Below the pieces are notes generated by a model, which was given only the letters and a program-made list of their open reading frames with translations, was not told the DNA's origin and did not search any database. A stretch of DNA of 37,986 bases. Origin: an uncultured Lachnospiraceae bacterium (GTDB lineage: Bacteria > Bacillota > Clostridia > Lachnospirales > Lachnospiraceae). Shown piece after piece: positions 1 to 6,721 of the stretch; position 1 is the first letter of the stretch; each line of letters starts with the position of its first letter. A program made the translations under genes and the position numbers. The stretch is from the NCBI GenBank assembly GCA_910578645.1, contig CAJTQI010000016.1, positions 1 to 37,986 on the forward strand, written 5' to 3'.

Positions 1-194
1 TTCGCAGATGCCTGGGTAAGGCCACGTACCTGTCTTCTCATCTTCTCGGAAATTGATAAGCCTGCTGCATCGTCTGCTGCACGGTTAATCTTATATCCGG
101 AAGATAACTTCTCTGTGGACTTAGCCTGTGCGCTTGTTGTCAATCCAAGCATTCTGTTTGAGTTCATCGCTGTAATGTTGTGTTGTACTACCAT
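1..194 (-). CDS. hag: Flagellin, N-terminal part (runs off the left edge)
   Basis: The minus strand encodes a protein starting MVVQHNITAMNSNRMLG, followed by the conserved flagellin D0/D1 motifs LSSGYKINRAADDAAGL and SISEKMRRQVRGL. These are diagnostic of bacterial flagellin, the subunit exported to build the flagellar filament. Only about 64 codons lie in the window. The ATG at 194-192 is preceded by a perfect AGGAGG (202-207) at good spacing. csrA lies upstream in the same direction, as in the Bacillus fliW-csrA-hag arrangement, and the leader holds candidate CsrA sites. The identity is certain. The variable central domain and the C-terminus are outside the window. Confidence 0.95.
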   Translation of the reverse strand, partial: MVVQHNITAMNSNRMLGLTTSAQAKSTEKLSSGYKINRAADDAAGLSISEKMRRQVRGLTQASA

Positions 195-201
195 AAATTT
201 A

Positions 202-238
202 CCTCCTTGTGTTTGCCTGCCGTAAATCCATTTACGGC
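202..238 (-). promoter_or_regulatory. Candidate double CsrA-binding site in the flagellin mRNA leader
   Basis: Reading toward flagellin, a perfect 9-bp inverted repeat (GCCGTAAAT and ATTTACGGC, 219-238) has a two-base GG loop, placing GGA at the tip of a hairpin. A few bases downstream, the Shine-Dalgarno AGGAGG (202-207) contains a second GGA. In Bacillus subtilis CsrA represses hag by binding one GGA hairpin and one site in the Shine-Dalgarno. The same geometry here, next to a csrA gene, suggests the same control. The hairpin and GGA are seen directly; binding is inferred. Confidence 0.6.
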
Positions 239-389
239 ATTTGTATGATTTAATTTTTCCATTTCACAGATACCGCCAAATATATGCGCAATACCCATGA
301 ATATAATTCATCATGCATGCAGCGCAATAATGTGGGTTTATCTTCCGGATACTTAAATTCTCAGTCTCCGGCTGTCTTTGGATTGCCAC

Positions 390-416
390 TTATCCGGCTG
401 CCTGCCTGACTATTTA
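390..416 (-). promoter_or_regulatory. Possible sigma-D/sigma-28 promoter of flagellin
   Basis: On the minus strand TAAA is followed after 14 nt by GCCGGATAA, close to the flagellar sigma consensus TAAA-N15-GCCGATAA but with one extra G. It would give a leader of about 190 nt, similar to hag leaders elsewhere. Apart from the CsrA-type hairpin I see no other gene or structure between 239 and 546. Confidence 0.45.
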
Positions 417-546
417 TAATAATCCCGAAGCCCCTAGGATAGCCCCGGGTTATTACCATTCATCTTTTTTATTCTTTTATCTGCTTATATCTCTATACCT
501 GCCTGTTTATACGGCTCTTTCTTCTATCAGCCTTATCTTATTCGCG

Positions 547-810
547 TCAGGTTCCTGCCAAATTATTTACTTTAACTTTTTTCTTACGGTATTTCTCCGG
601 TAATCCCGGTTCCGCGTAATAATGTGGAAAGTTCTTCTTCTCTTCCGGGTCAGTCGTTTTGGCTTCCAACACTTTACCCCGAAGCACATTCACTTCCTTC
701 GGAATATCAAGCATTACCCGGGTATGGTTCCTGCTTCCTCCCAGGAAAACAATCTTGATGTCATCCCCAATCATCAGATACTCTTCCGTATTCACCGTCA
801 GCCTTAACAT
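547..810 (-). CDS. csrA: Carbon storage regulator CsrA with a long C-terminal tail
   Basis: An 87-residue protein starting MLRLTVNTEEYLMIGDDIKI. It matches the CsrA fold, including Leu4, the IGDDI motif, the IPKEVNV strand and Arg44, which contacts GGA loops in RNA. CsrA is a dimeric post-transcriptional repressor; in Firmicutes its main target is flagellin mRNA. The start at 810 is chosen over an in-frame codon at 828 because GGGAGG lies 7 nt upstream of it. Typical CsrA is 61-75 residues; the tail here is about 25 residues longer, basic and Lys/Tyr rich (around 65-82), which is unusual. It is followed on the same strand by flagellin and preceded by the recombinase switch. No good promoter is visible between it and the inverted repeat at 899. 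Confidence 0.9.
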   Translation of the reverse strand: MLRLTVNTEEYLMIGDDIKIVFLGGSRNHTRVMLDIPKEVNVLRGKVLEAKTTDPEEKKNFPHYYAEPGLPEKYRKKKVKVNNLAGT

Positions 811-898
811 ACTGATACCTCCCTGCATTGCTTTTTCAAATTAAGCCGCTTCCCTGCATTCCCTTATTGTGGCAAACTGTCTCTGCACATTCCGCGCC

Positions 899-955
899 CG
901 GTTCTTTGGTAAATGCAACATTTGTCCCAGAAATGTTGCATTTACCAAAGAACCG
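899..955. repeat. Left inverted-repeat recombination site upstream of csrA
   Basis: A perfect palindrome with 25-bp arms and a 7-nt spacer. The inner core has 12-bp arms AATGCAACATTT (912-923) and AAATGTTGCATT (931-942) around the asymmetric spacer GTCCCAG. The same core, with one mismatch and with the spacer reverse-complemented (CTGGGAC), recurs at 1965-1995. Paired arms of 11-12 bp around a 6-8 bp spacer are the usual design of a tyrosine-recombinase crossover site. No T-tract follows it, so it is a poor terminator. Confidence 0.8.
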
Positions 956-1023
956 AATGCACAATACCTATGAAAATACAATTCTTATACACCAGATAAA
1001 ACAGATATGAAGGAGAACTGACT

Positions 1024-1605
1024 ATGAGCACAACATACCCAATTAAGAATGAAAAGAAACTGAAAAAATTCAAAGAATATTACCTGACCGAAAAGCCCAC
1101 ATACAGAAATTATGCAATGATTATTCTCGGGCTTAACACAGCATTCAGGATTAGTGACCTGCTACAGTTACAATGGAAAGATATATATTATAAGAAGAAA
1201 CACTGTTTCAGGGAACATATCTGCATCGTGGAGCAGAAGACCGGAAAAGAAAGAAGCGTGGCCGCAAACGCCAATGTGCTTGAAGTGCTAGACCATCTTC
1301 AGAAAGAATACAGAAATACCGATGAGGACAGTTATCTTTTCCCAAATGGCAGGAAAACCCAGACACATATCTCCCGTTCACAGGCTTTCCGCATTATCAG
1401 GGAAGCTGCGGAGTATGCCGAATTGGACGAGCACATTGGCTGCCATTCTTTGCGCAAAACTTTTGGCTACCATGCCTGGAAGCAAGGTGTGCAGCCTGCT
1501 CTTCTGATGGAATTATTTAACCATTCTTCTTATCATGTCACAAAGCAGTATCTGTGCATTGAACAGGATGATAAAGACAAAATGTATCTGAATGTATGCT
1601 TATAA
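1024..1605 (+). CDS. Small tyrosine site-specific recombinase (FimB/FimE/RecV-like size)
   Basis: A 193-residue protein consisting almost only of the catalytic domain of the lambda-integrase family. The catalytic residues are visible: Arg42 in TAFRISDL, His141 and Arg144 in HSLR, His167 in FNHSS, and the nucleophile Tyr176 in TKQYL. It lacks the N-terminal SAM-like core-binding domain of full-length integrases, as do short inversion recombinases such as FimB/FimE and clostridial RecV. The ATG follows AAGGAG at good spacing. The gene sits inside the pair of inverted recombination sites at 899-955 and 1961-1999, next to csrA-hag, so its likely task is inverting its own cassette. It could also act on other sites in trans. 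Family assignment is secure, target assignment moderate. Confidence 0.9.
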   Translation: MSTTYPIKNEKKLKKFKEYYLTEKPTYRNYAMIILGLNTAFRISDLLQLQWKDIYYKKKHCFREHICIVEQKTGKERSVAANANVLEVLDHLQKEYRNTDEDSYLFPNGRKTQTHISRSQAFRIIREAAEYAELDEHIGCHSLRKTFGYHAWKQGVQPALLMELFNHSSYHVTKQYLCIEQDDKDKMYLNVCL

Positions 1606-1660
1606 GAACTGACACTTTACAGCGACGATTCAGAGAATACTGTGCATTCTCCTTAAATGA

Positions 1661-1690
1661 TTGACACCCTAATCCTATACGGAAATTATA
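1661..1690 (+). promoter_or_regulatory. Consensus-like promoter pointing to the right repeat
   Basis: TTGACA (1661-1666) is followed after 18 nt by ATTATA (1685-1690). It lies downstream of the recombinase and has no gene of its own strand before the inverted repeat at 1961 and the 3' end of the convergent phosphofructokinase. In the inverted configuration it would face csrA. Confidence 0.5.
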
Positions 1691-1745
1691 TAAGCAGAAT
1701 ACCAAACATTGCATAAGCAGACTCAAAAGACTGCTTATACGCGCG

Positions 1746-1767
1746 AAAAAATTGGCCAGACGGCCAA
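1746..1767 (-). terminator. Leftward rho-independent terminator
   Basis: The hairpin TTGGCC-4 nt-GGCCAA (1752-1767) is followed on the minus strand by a run of six T. It would stop transcripts coming from the phosphofructokinase side. Confidence 0.55.
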
Positions 1768-1821
1768 CTTTGAATCCTACCATGTTGCAGTGTACTTTCC
1801 TATAACATAAAAACAAGTAAA

Positions 1822-1861
1822 GAGCCAATAACCGCATTTTTAATCTGCGTGTTATCGGCTC
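1822..1861 (-). terminator. Leftward hairpin terminator
   Basis: Arms GAGCCAATAAC and GTTATCGGCTC pair with one mismatch, and the minus-strand 3' side is T-rich (TTTACTTGTTTTT). It is a second barrier to leftward readthrough inside the putative invertible segment. Confidence 0.45.
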
Positions 1862-1960
1862 TGCTTCTATATGCCTGACTCTTCGGTAAGAGTTAAATAC
1901 AATTTTCTTGATTTTAGCTATAAAGTATCCAAAGAACACTCCGATATATAAAATATAAGG

Positions 1961-1999
1961 AAGCAATGCAACATTTCTGGGACAATTGTTGCATTGCTT
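1961..1999. repeat. Right inverted-repeat recombination site
   Basis: Arms AAGCAATGCAACATTT and AATTGTTGCATTGCTT (one mismatch) surround the spacer CTGGGAC. The core 1965-1995 matches the left site at 30 of 31 positions in inverted orientation, spacer included. The flanks differ between the two sites, so the shared part is just the core expected for strand exchange. Confidence 0.8.
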
Positions 2000-2085
2000 T
2001 TTATTATAATAACCGCAAGAAACACCTTTTATCCATAAATGTTCAGATAAAAGACTAAAAGTTTTGCGTACCCGTGCGCAAAAGC

Positions 2086-2122
2086 AAAAACCGGAATCAC
2101 TGCATATTAACAGCAATCCCGG
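2086..2122 (-). terminator. Terminator of the phosphofructokinase gene
   Basis: A 12-bp stem (2091-2102 with 2111-2122, three G-U pairs) is followed on the minus strand by TTTTTG. It lies 62 nt past the stop codon. Confidence 0.7.
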
Positions 2123-2183
2123 CTTCTCTTCTAAAGGGTCCTACCCTCGTATTCATTGTATACAGTTGTCCAATATAACGTCC

Positions 2184-3410
2184 TTATTTCCTCACAAGGT
2201 GTCTCGGAAGTCCATTGACAAACAGCGGCTGCAATTCACCCATAATCAAAGGTCTTGCATACTTGTCATATCCTTCTGTCAGGTTCTTGCCGTCCGGCGT
2301 AATCCACTCATCGGGAACATTTCTCTCAACGTTAGCAATTGCATGGATATCGTATGCGCTTGTACCACACTGATACGGGGCGTCGCCATTCCTGTCAAGG
2401 GTAATCATCATACCTGTCTTGCCTTCTTCTGCTGCCATCACTGCATCATGGCCTACCTGGAACGCCTCGTTGATATCTGTAAGGGAAGCCAAATGTGTAG
2501 CCGCTCTCTGCAAAGTAGAGAACTCAACTGCACGGGTCTTAAGCCCTGTCTCAGCCGCAATCCTGTCTGCCAGCATAACAGCCGTACCGGACATCTGCTT
2601 ATGTCCGAATGCATCCACTGCCACTTCCCTGCCAATCTCGCATACATATCTGCCGTCTGCAACCTTAACGCCCTCGGATACCGCGATGACTACGGAAGAT
2701 TTCTTCGCTGCAAGCTCCTTCACATCCGCTACAAACTGCTCAATGTCAAATACTCTCTCAGGAAGGTAAATCGCATCGCATCCCTGGCAGTCATCACCCT
2801 TAGCCAGAGCAGCAGCCGCTGTCAGCCAACCCGCATTACGTCCCATAATCTCAACGATACATACGGTAGGTTTCTTAGCGCCGAAAGACTCATTGTCACG
2901 GATAATTTCTTTGATAGAAGTTGCGATATATTTCGCTGCTGAGCCATAACCCGGGCAATGGTCTGTCACAGGCAGGTCATTGTCAATGGTCTTGGGAACG
3001 CCCATGAATCTCTGCGGTTTGTTGTGTGCAGCCGCATAGTCGGACAGCATCTTCACGGTATCCATGGAGTCATTACCACCCGCATAGAACAGGCATTCAA
3101 TGTCATGTTTCTCCATAATCTCAAATATCTTCTCATATACGTCTTCATGTCCTTCGATTTTAGGCATCTTGAAACGGCAGGAACCTAGGAATGCAGAAGG
3201 TGTTCTCTTCAATAACTCGATTCCGGTCTCATCATCCAGGTACTCGCCCAAATCAATCATCCTGTCCTCTAAAAATCCCTCAATACCATGAACCATACCA
3301 TAAATCTTCTTCACGCCCAACTTCTTAGCTGCAGCGTACACACCTGCTACAGAAGAGTTAATTACGGCTGTAGGGCCGCCAGACTGACCAACAACAATAT
3401 TTCCTTTCAT
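2184..3410 (-). CDS. pfp: Pyrophosphate-type 6-phosphofructokinase
   Basis: A 408-residue cytoplasmic phosphofructokinase that phosphorylates fructose-6-phosphate to fructose-1,6-bisphosphate in glycolysis, reversibly when PPi is used. The phosphate-binding motif VVGQSGGPTAVIN is at the N-terminus, GGND at 111-114 and PKTIDND at 139-145. An Asp after GGN and a Lys in PKTIDND, in place of the two Gly of ATP enzymes, mark the PPi-dependent type. The catalytic TIDND Asp residues and MGRNAGW are present. GGND rather than the usual GGDD is a small oddity. The start at 3410 follows AAGGAG. The gene appears monocistronic, with an extended -10 promoter upstream and its own terminator. Donor choice (PPi versus ATP) is inferred from motifs. 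Confidence 0.9.
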   Translation of the reverse strand: MKGNIVVGQSGGPTAVINSSVAGVYAAAKKLGVKKIYGMVHGIEGFLEDRMIDLGEYLDDETGIELLKRTPSAFLGSCRFKMPKIEGHEDVYEKIFEIMEKHDIECLFYAGGNDSMDTVKMLSDYAAAHNKPQRFMGVPKTIDNDLPVTDHCPGYGSAAKYIATSIKEIIRDNESFGAKKPTVCIVEIMGRNAGWLTAAAALAKGDDCQGCDAIYLPERVFDIEQFVADVKELAAKKSSVVIAVSEGVKVADGRYVCEIGREVAVDAFGHKQMSGTAVMLADRIAAETGLKTRAVEFSTLQRAATHLASLTDINEAFQVGHDAVMAAEEGKTGMMITLDRNGDAPYQCGTSAYDIHAIANVERNVPDEWITPDGKNLTEGYDKYARPLIMGELQPLFVNGLPRHLVRK

Positions 3411-3530
3411 TCGATATCTCTCCTTTATCTGTTTTCTTCTTTGACCGCCGGAATACTATCCGCTAAATCTCCCAACCGGATATACTGCGGACACATGAGT
3501 ATACTTGTCCGGCATCTGTCAGATAATACG

Positions 3531-3539
3531 ATTATACCA
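3531..3539 (-). promoter_or_regulatory. Extended -10 promoter element for pfp
   Basis: The minus strand reads TGGTATAAT, an extended -10 box, about 120 nt upstream of the pfp start. No consensus -35 is seen. Apart from this element I see no gene or structure between 3411 and 3694. Confidence 0.4.
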
Positions 3540-3694
3540 AATAAAACCAGTCAGCACAAGGTATAACCCCCGACAAACATACAAGATTTACTTCCTGGCA
3601 TAATACCCGCAGATTTCTTTCCGGCTCTTCGGCCCTGGCCATAAATATTCGAGTGATTTTCATATTTTGTATATTATTTATATTTAACCCGGAA

Positions 3695-4636
3695 TTACCC
3701 CATTAAGTGGACAAAATACACACCGTAGCACACAAGCATACATGCGCCTCCGGCACGTCCCAGTCTGTGCTTTTTTACTACCAGGGCCCATAAGAGTACT
3801 ACCGTAACGACGCACACCACACTGTCCACGAAGAAATTCGCCGCATAGGCCACAGGCGTAATCAACGCGGAAGTGCCCACTACGAATAATATATTGAAGA
3901 TATTGCTTCCCACGATGTTTCCCACCGCAATATCCGCCTTGCCTTTTATCGCCGCCGTCGCGCTTGTGACAAGCTCCGGCAAAGACGTGCCAAACGCAAC
4001 GATAGTAAGACCAATCAATCTCTCACTCATTCCGAAAATACGTGCAAGCTCCGTAGCCGCATCCACTGCCACATCCGAACCTGCCACAATCATCACGCCG
4101 CCTGCTACAATCAGCAAAAGCATTTTCCATATGGACATCTGCTTATCCCCATCCGGCGCTTCCTCCACGATAGCCATTCCCCTTTTTGACATATAAAGAA
4201 GATATCCCAGATAGCACAGCATCAGCGCCCAGAGAATCAAGCCGTCGGTACGGCCGACCACCTGGTCCGTGCATCCAAGCCCCATAAGCAAAGCCGACAC
4301 CACAGCCACAAAAGGAATTTCATATTTCACCGTGGACTTCTGTACCGCAATCGGGGTAATCAGGGACGTAAGCCCAAGAATCAACAATACATTCATAATA
4401 TTGCTTCCTACAATGTTACCTATGGTAATCTCCGCGCTTCCCTTTAGCGCGGCGGATACGCTGACCGCTGCCTCGGGTAAAGACGTACCCATCGCCACAA
4501 TCGTCAGTCCGATTACAAGCTGCGGAATACCGAATTTCTCCGCCACCCTGCTCGCTCCTTCCACAAACCAGTCCGCCCCTTTCACCAAAAGTATGAACCC
4601 AACCACCAACAACACAAACTGCACTACAACTTCCAT
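3695..4636 (-). CDS. CaCA-family calcium/sodium-type cation antiporter, probably Mn2+-responsive
   Basis: A 313-residue membrane protein of the Ca2+/cation antiporter superfamily (YrbG-like). It has two homologous halves, each with the alpha-repeat signature: GTSLPEAAVS with GNIVGSNIMN in the first and GTSLPELVTS with GNIVGSNIFN in the second. About ten hydrophobic helices are visible. Such proteins export a divalent cation in exchange for Na+ or H+. The start at 4636 (MEVVVQFVLL) is chosen because GGAGGG precedes it; an in-frame codon 105 nt upstream would add a hydrophilic, untypical extension. The mRNA leader holds a yybP-ykoY-type Mn2+ riboswitch with a terminator, so the exported ion may well be Mn2+. 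The family is certain; the substrate is inferred from the riboswitch. Confidence 0.88.
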   Translation of the reverse strand: MEVVVQFVLLVVGFILLVKGADWFVEGASRVAEKFGIPQLVIGLTIVAMGTSLPEAAVSVSAALKGSAEITIGNIVGSNIMNVLLILGLTSLITPIAVQKSTVKYEIPFVAVVSALLMGLGCTDQVVGRTDGLILWALMLCYLGYLLYMSKRGMAIVEEAPDGDKQMSIWKMLLLIVAGGVMIVAGSDVAVDAATELARIFGMSERLIGLTIVAFGTSLPELVTSATAAIKGKADIAVGNIVGSNIFNILFVVGTSALITPVAYAANFFVDSVVCVVTVVLLWALVVKKHRLGRAGGACMLVCYGVYFVHLMG

Positions 4637-4787
4637 CCTTTTTCCCTCCGTTCCGAAGCACTGTGCTTCTGTCTGCAATGTACTTTCCCAATGCAAAGGT
4701 CTCCGGCATCTGAATCTGTTTGTTTCCGCGGCAGTCGTCATATATGCATGTAAACACGCTCACATGGTATGTTGCCCGCGGGAATAC

Positions 4788-4826
4788 AAAAAGAGACCCT
4801 CGGCATTATATAATGCTAAAAGTCTC
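4788..4826 (-). terminator. Riboswitch-controlled intrinsic terminator
   Basis: A long stem begins GAGACTTTT and ends GGGTCTC, followed by five T on the minus strand. Its 5' arm includes the 3' strand of the riboswitch P1 helix (4816-4822), so aptamer folding and terminator formation exclude each other. Confidence 0.75.
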
Positions 4827-4944
4827 GTTCTTTCTATCATACATATTCTACAGTGGGTTACTGCGCCCACCTGTCAACAGAAAGCGTGTAAACATGACGA
4901 AATGTCAGGGTATGTTGCCTACACAGGATAACTACTCCCTCTTA
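4816..4944 (-). promoter_or_regulatory. yybP-ykoY (Mn2+-sensing) riboswitch aptamer
   Basis: The leader starts right at the predicted transcript start with GAGGGAGTAG and ends with ACGAGAC followed by CTTTTAG, which match conserved segments of the yybP-ykoY class. The outer helix P1 pairs TTAAGAG (4937-4943) with CTTTTAG (4816-4822). P1 shares its 3' strand with the terminator, so ligand binding should favour readthrough, an ON switch as in other Mn2+ riboswitches of this class. The downstream gene is a cation antiporter, a fitting partner. I have no covariance score. Confidence 0.75.
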
Positions 4945-4953
4945 ACTTGTGAC

Positions 4954-4982
4954 ATAATTTATCATAAGCATTCCCCGTTGTC
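4954..4982 (-). promoter_or_regulatory. Promoter of the riboswitch-antiporter transcript
   Basis: TTGACA (minus strand, 4982-4977), a 17-nt spacer and TAAATT (4959-4954) place the transcript start near 4947, directly before the aptamer. The -35 also lies in a 9-bp inverted repeat (GTTGTCAAG 4975-4983 and CTTGACAAC 4999-5007), possibly an operator. Confidence 0.6.
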
Positions 4983-5080
4983 AAGCACCCTATTCAACTT
5001 CTTGACAACATCATAGCAAAACGGTTCCGCCTAATACATCCCACAGCTCCTATCAGACACCACCCAAATACGCCTTGCCT

Positions 5081-6463
5081 CTACCGTATTTTGGCAAGCG
5101 ATTCCTCGGACAGTATCTTTTTAATATTCAAGATAAAAAGAACCGTCGCGGTAGTCGCAGACAAAAAATCGGAGATAGGCTCCGCCAGGTAGACGCCCAT
5201 AACGCCCACGAAACGCGGCAAAATAATCGCCAAAGGTATCAAAAGAACAATCTTCCTAAGCACTGCAATAAAGAAAGATATCTTCGCCTGCCCCAACGCC
5301 AAGAACGTGGGCTGAATACCGTTCTGCAGGCCGAACACGAGCATACCTGCCATAAAAACCGGCATGACCTGTCCGGTCAACGTCACAAGTCCTGTTTCCT
5401 CTGTAAAAAATCCTGCATAGAATCCGGGAAAAACCATTGCCGTAGCCGTGGTAAGCAGACGAAATCCGAAACACATCCCAATCATCCACCGGTACAACAG
5501 TTTCACCCTGTCAAAGTTTTTCGCACCGTAATTGTAGCTGACAATGGGCGTCATCCCCTGGGTAAATCCGTTAATCGGCGCGGAGAACAACTGCATAATA
5601 CTCTGCATAATCGTCATAGCCCCTACGTGCAGGTCGCCGCCATACGCCTGTAAACCATGGTTTAAAACAATGCTGATAAAGCTTTCCGTGGCATTCATCG
5701 TAAAAGGAGAAATGCCCAAAGAAAAAACACTCCCCAAAATTTTTCCATCCAACCGCATACAGCTTTTACGCACTTTCAGCGATGATTTCTTCCCCAACAA
5801 AAACGCCATCACCCACGCAGCGCTTAAGCCCTGTGAGATTACCGTCGCCGTGGCCGCTCCCTTGACCCCCATATGTAACACAAAAATAAAGATAGGGTCC
5901 AAGATAATATTCGCAATAGCCCCGATAAGAACCGAAAACATCGCTGTCTTCGCCTGGCTCTGGCAGATGATAAAAGCATTCAGGCCAAGGGCCAGTTCCA
6001 CAAAAAGCGTCCCCACAAGATAGATGGAAAGGTAGTCCGTCGCATAACCGATGGTGGCATCGCTGGCGCCAAACATATATAGAAGCGGCCTCTGGAATGC
6101 ATAGAAAAACGCCATCAGCATCACCGTACAAATCATTAAAAAACTGACACTGTTTCCCAGTATCTTCTCCGCATGTTCCCTGTCTCCCTTCCCCAGCCAA
6201 ATCGCGGCAAGAGGCGCCGCCCCATTGCTGATAAAAGCAGAGAACGCCGAGATAAACACCGTGATGCAAAAAGTAACGCCCACGCCAGTCAGCGCGTTCG
6301 CCCCCACTCCTTCCATATGCCCGATATAAATACGGTCGATAATACTGTACAAAATATTGATAATCTGCGCCAGGATTGCAGGAAAAGTCATACTCACCAT
6401 CAGCTTACCGATGGATTCCGTCGCCATCCGCTCTTCCCGGGTCATTGCCCCTTGCTTCGCCAT
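5081..6463 (-). CDS. MATE-family multidrug/cation efflux protein
   Basis: A 460-residue integral membrane protein with about twelve hydrophobic helices. It starts with a short basic N-terminus followed by SIGKLMVSMTFPAILAQIIN and NILYSIIDRIYIGHMEG, the typical start of MATE (MatE x2) transporters. The internal repeat is seen in LDPIFIFVLHMGVKGAATATV. MATE proteins export cationic drugs or metabolites in exchange for Na+ or H+. GGAGG lies only four bases before the chosen ATG; a start six codons later with AAGGGG upstream is also possible. It is oriented like the antiporter gene but separated from it by the riboswitch leader with its own promoter. Substrate unknown. A second MATE gene lies at 25101. 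Confidence 0.88.
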   Translation of the reverse strand: MAKQGAMTREERMATESIGKLMVSMTFPAILAQIINILYSIIDRIYIGHMEGVGANALTGVGVTFCITVFISAFSAFISNGAAPLAAIWLGKGDREHAEKILGNSVSFLMICTVMLMAFFYAFQRPLLYMFGASDATIGYATDYLSIYLVGTLFVELALGLNAFIICQSQAKTAMFSVLIGAIANIILDPIFIFVLHMGVKGAATATVISQGLSAAWVMAFLLGKKSSLKVRKSCMRLDGKILGSVFSLGISPFTMNATESFISIVLNHGLQAYGGDLHVGAMTIMQSIMQLFSAPINGFTQGMTPIVSYNYGAKNFDRVKLLYRWMIGMCFGFRLLTTATAMVFPGFYAGFFTEETGLVTLTGQVMPVFMAGMLVFGLQNGIQPTFLALGQAKISFFIAVLRKIVLLIPLAIILPRFVGVMGVYLAEPISDFLSATTATVLFILNIKKILSEESLAKIR

Positions 6464-6721
6464 TTCTCCTCCATTCCCGTGATTAAAAATTTCCGATTTT
6501 CAATCCGATACCAAAGCCCATCCTGTATCATGTAAGTTTGTAAATTAGTTACCGGAACTTGCAATAAAATAGTCGATTTGTTACGATGTTAGCAGGTTGG
6601 CACGCCCCACATTCCCGGCTCTTGCCGACATCCATACAATATAACAGTATACCAAGGTACACAGATTTTGCAACTGCAACCCCATTATTTCATAGCATTA
6701 TTTTACTTATGGAGGAAGACT

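Larger units (their letters stand above)
912..1995. other. Putative invertible DNA segment carrying its own recombinase
   Basis: About 1.05 kb lies between two oppositely oriented copies of the same 31-bp core site. It contains the tyrosine recombinase, a rightward consensus-like promoter (1661-1690) and two leftward terminators. Inversion would turn that promoter toward csrA and flagellin. Between the recombinase stop and the right repeat I see only hairpins and the promoter, no convincing gene. The inverted sites and recombinase are seen directly; the switching is inferred. Confidence 0.7.

Noticed and set aside
899..955. The 25-bp-arm palindrome as a plain terminator for recombinase or csrA transcripts
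   Set aside because: No T-tract on either side, and the core is repeated in inverted orientation at 1961, which fits a recombination site better.
1538..2116. A 192-codon open frame on the minus strand across the recombinase end and the right inverted repeat
   Set aside because: It overlaps the recombinase, terminators and the repeat, has no ribosome site and reads as low-plausibility Cys/Leu-rich sequence.
2064..2942. A 292-codon open frame antisense to pfp
   Set aside because: It is the opposite strand of a strongly conserved enzyme gene and shows no domain pattern of its own.
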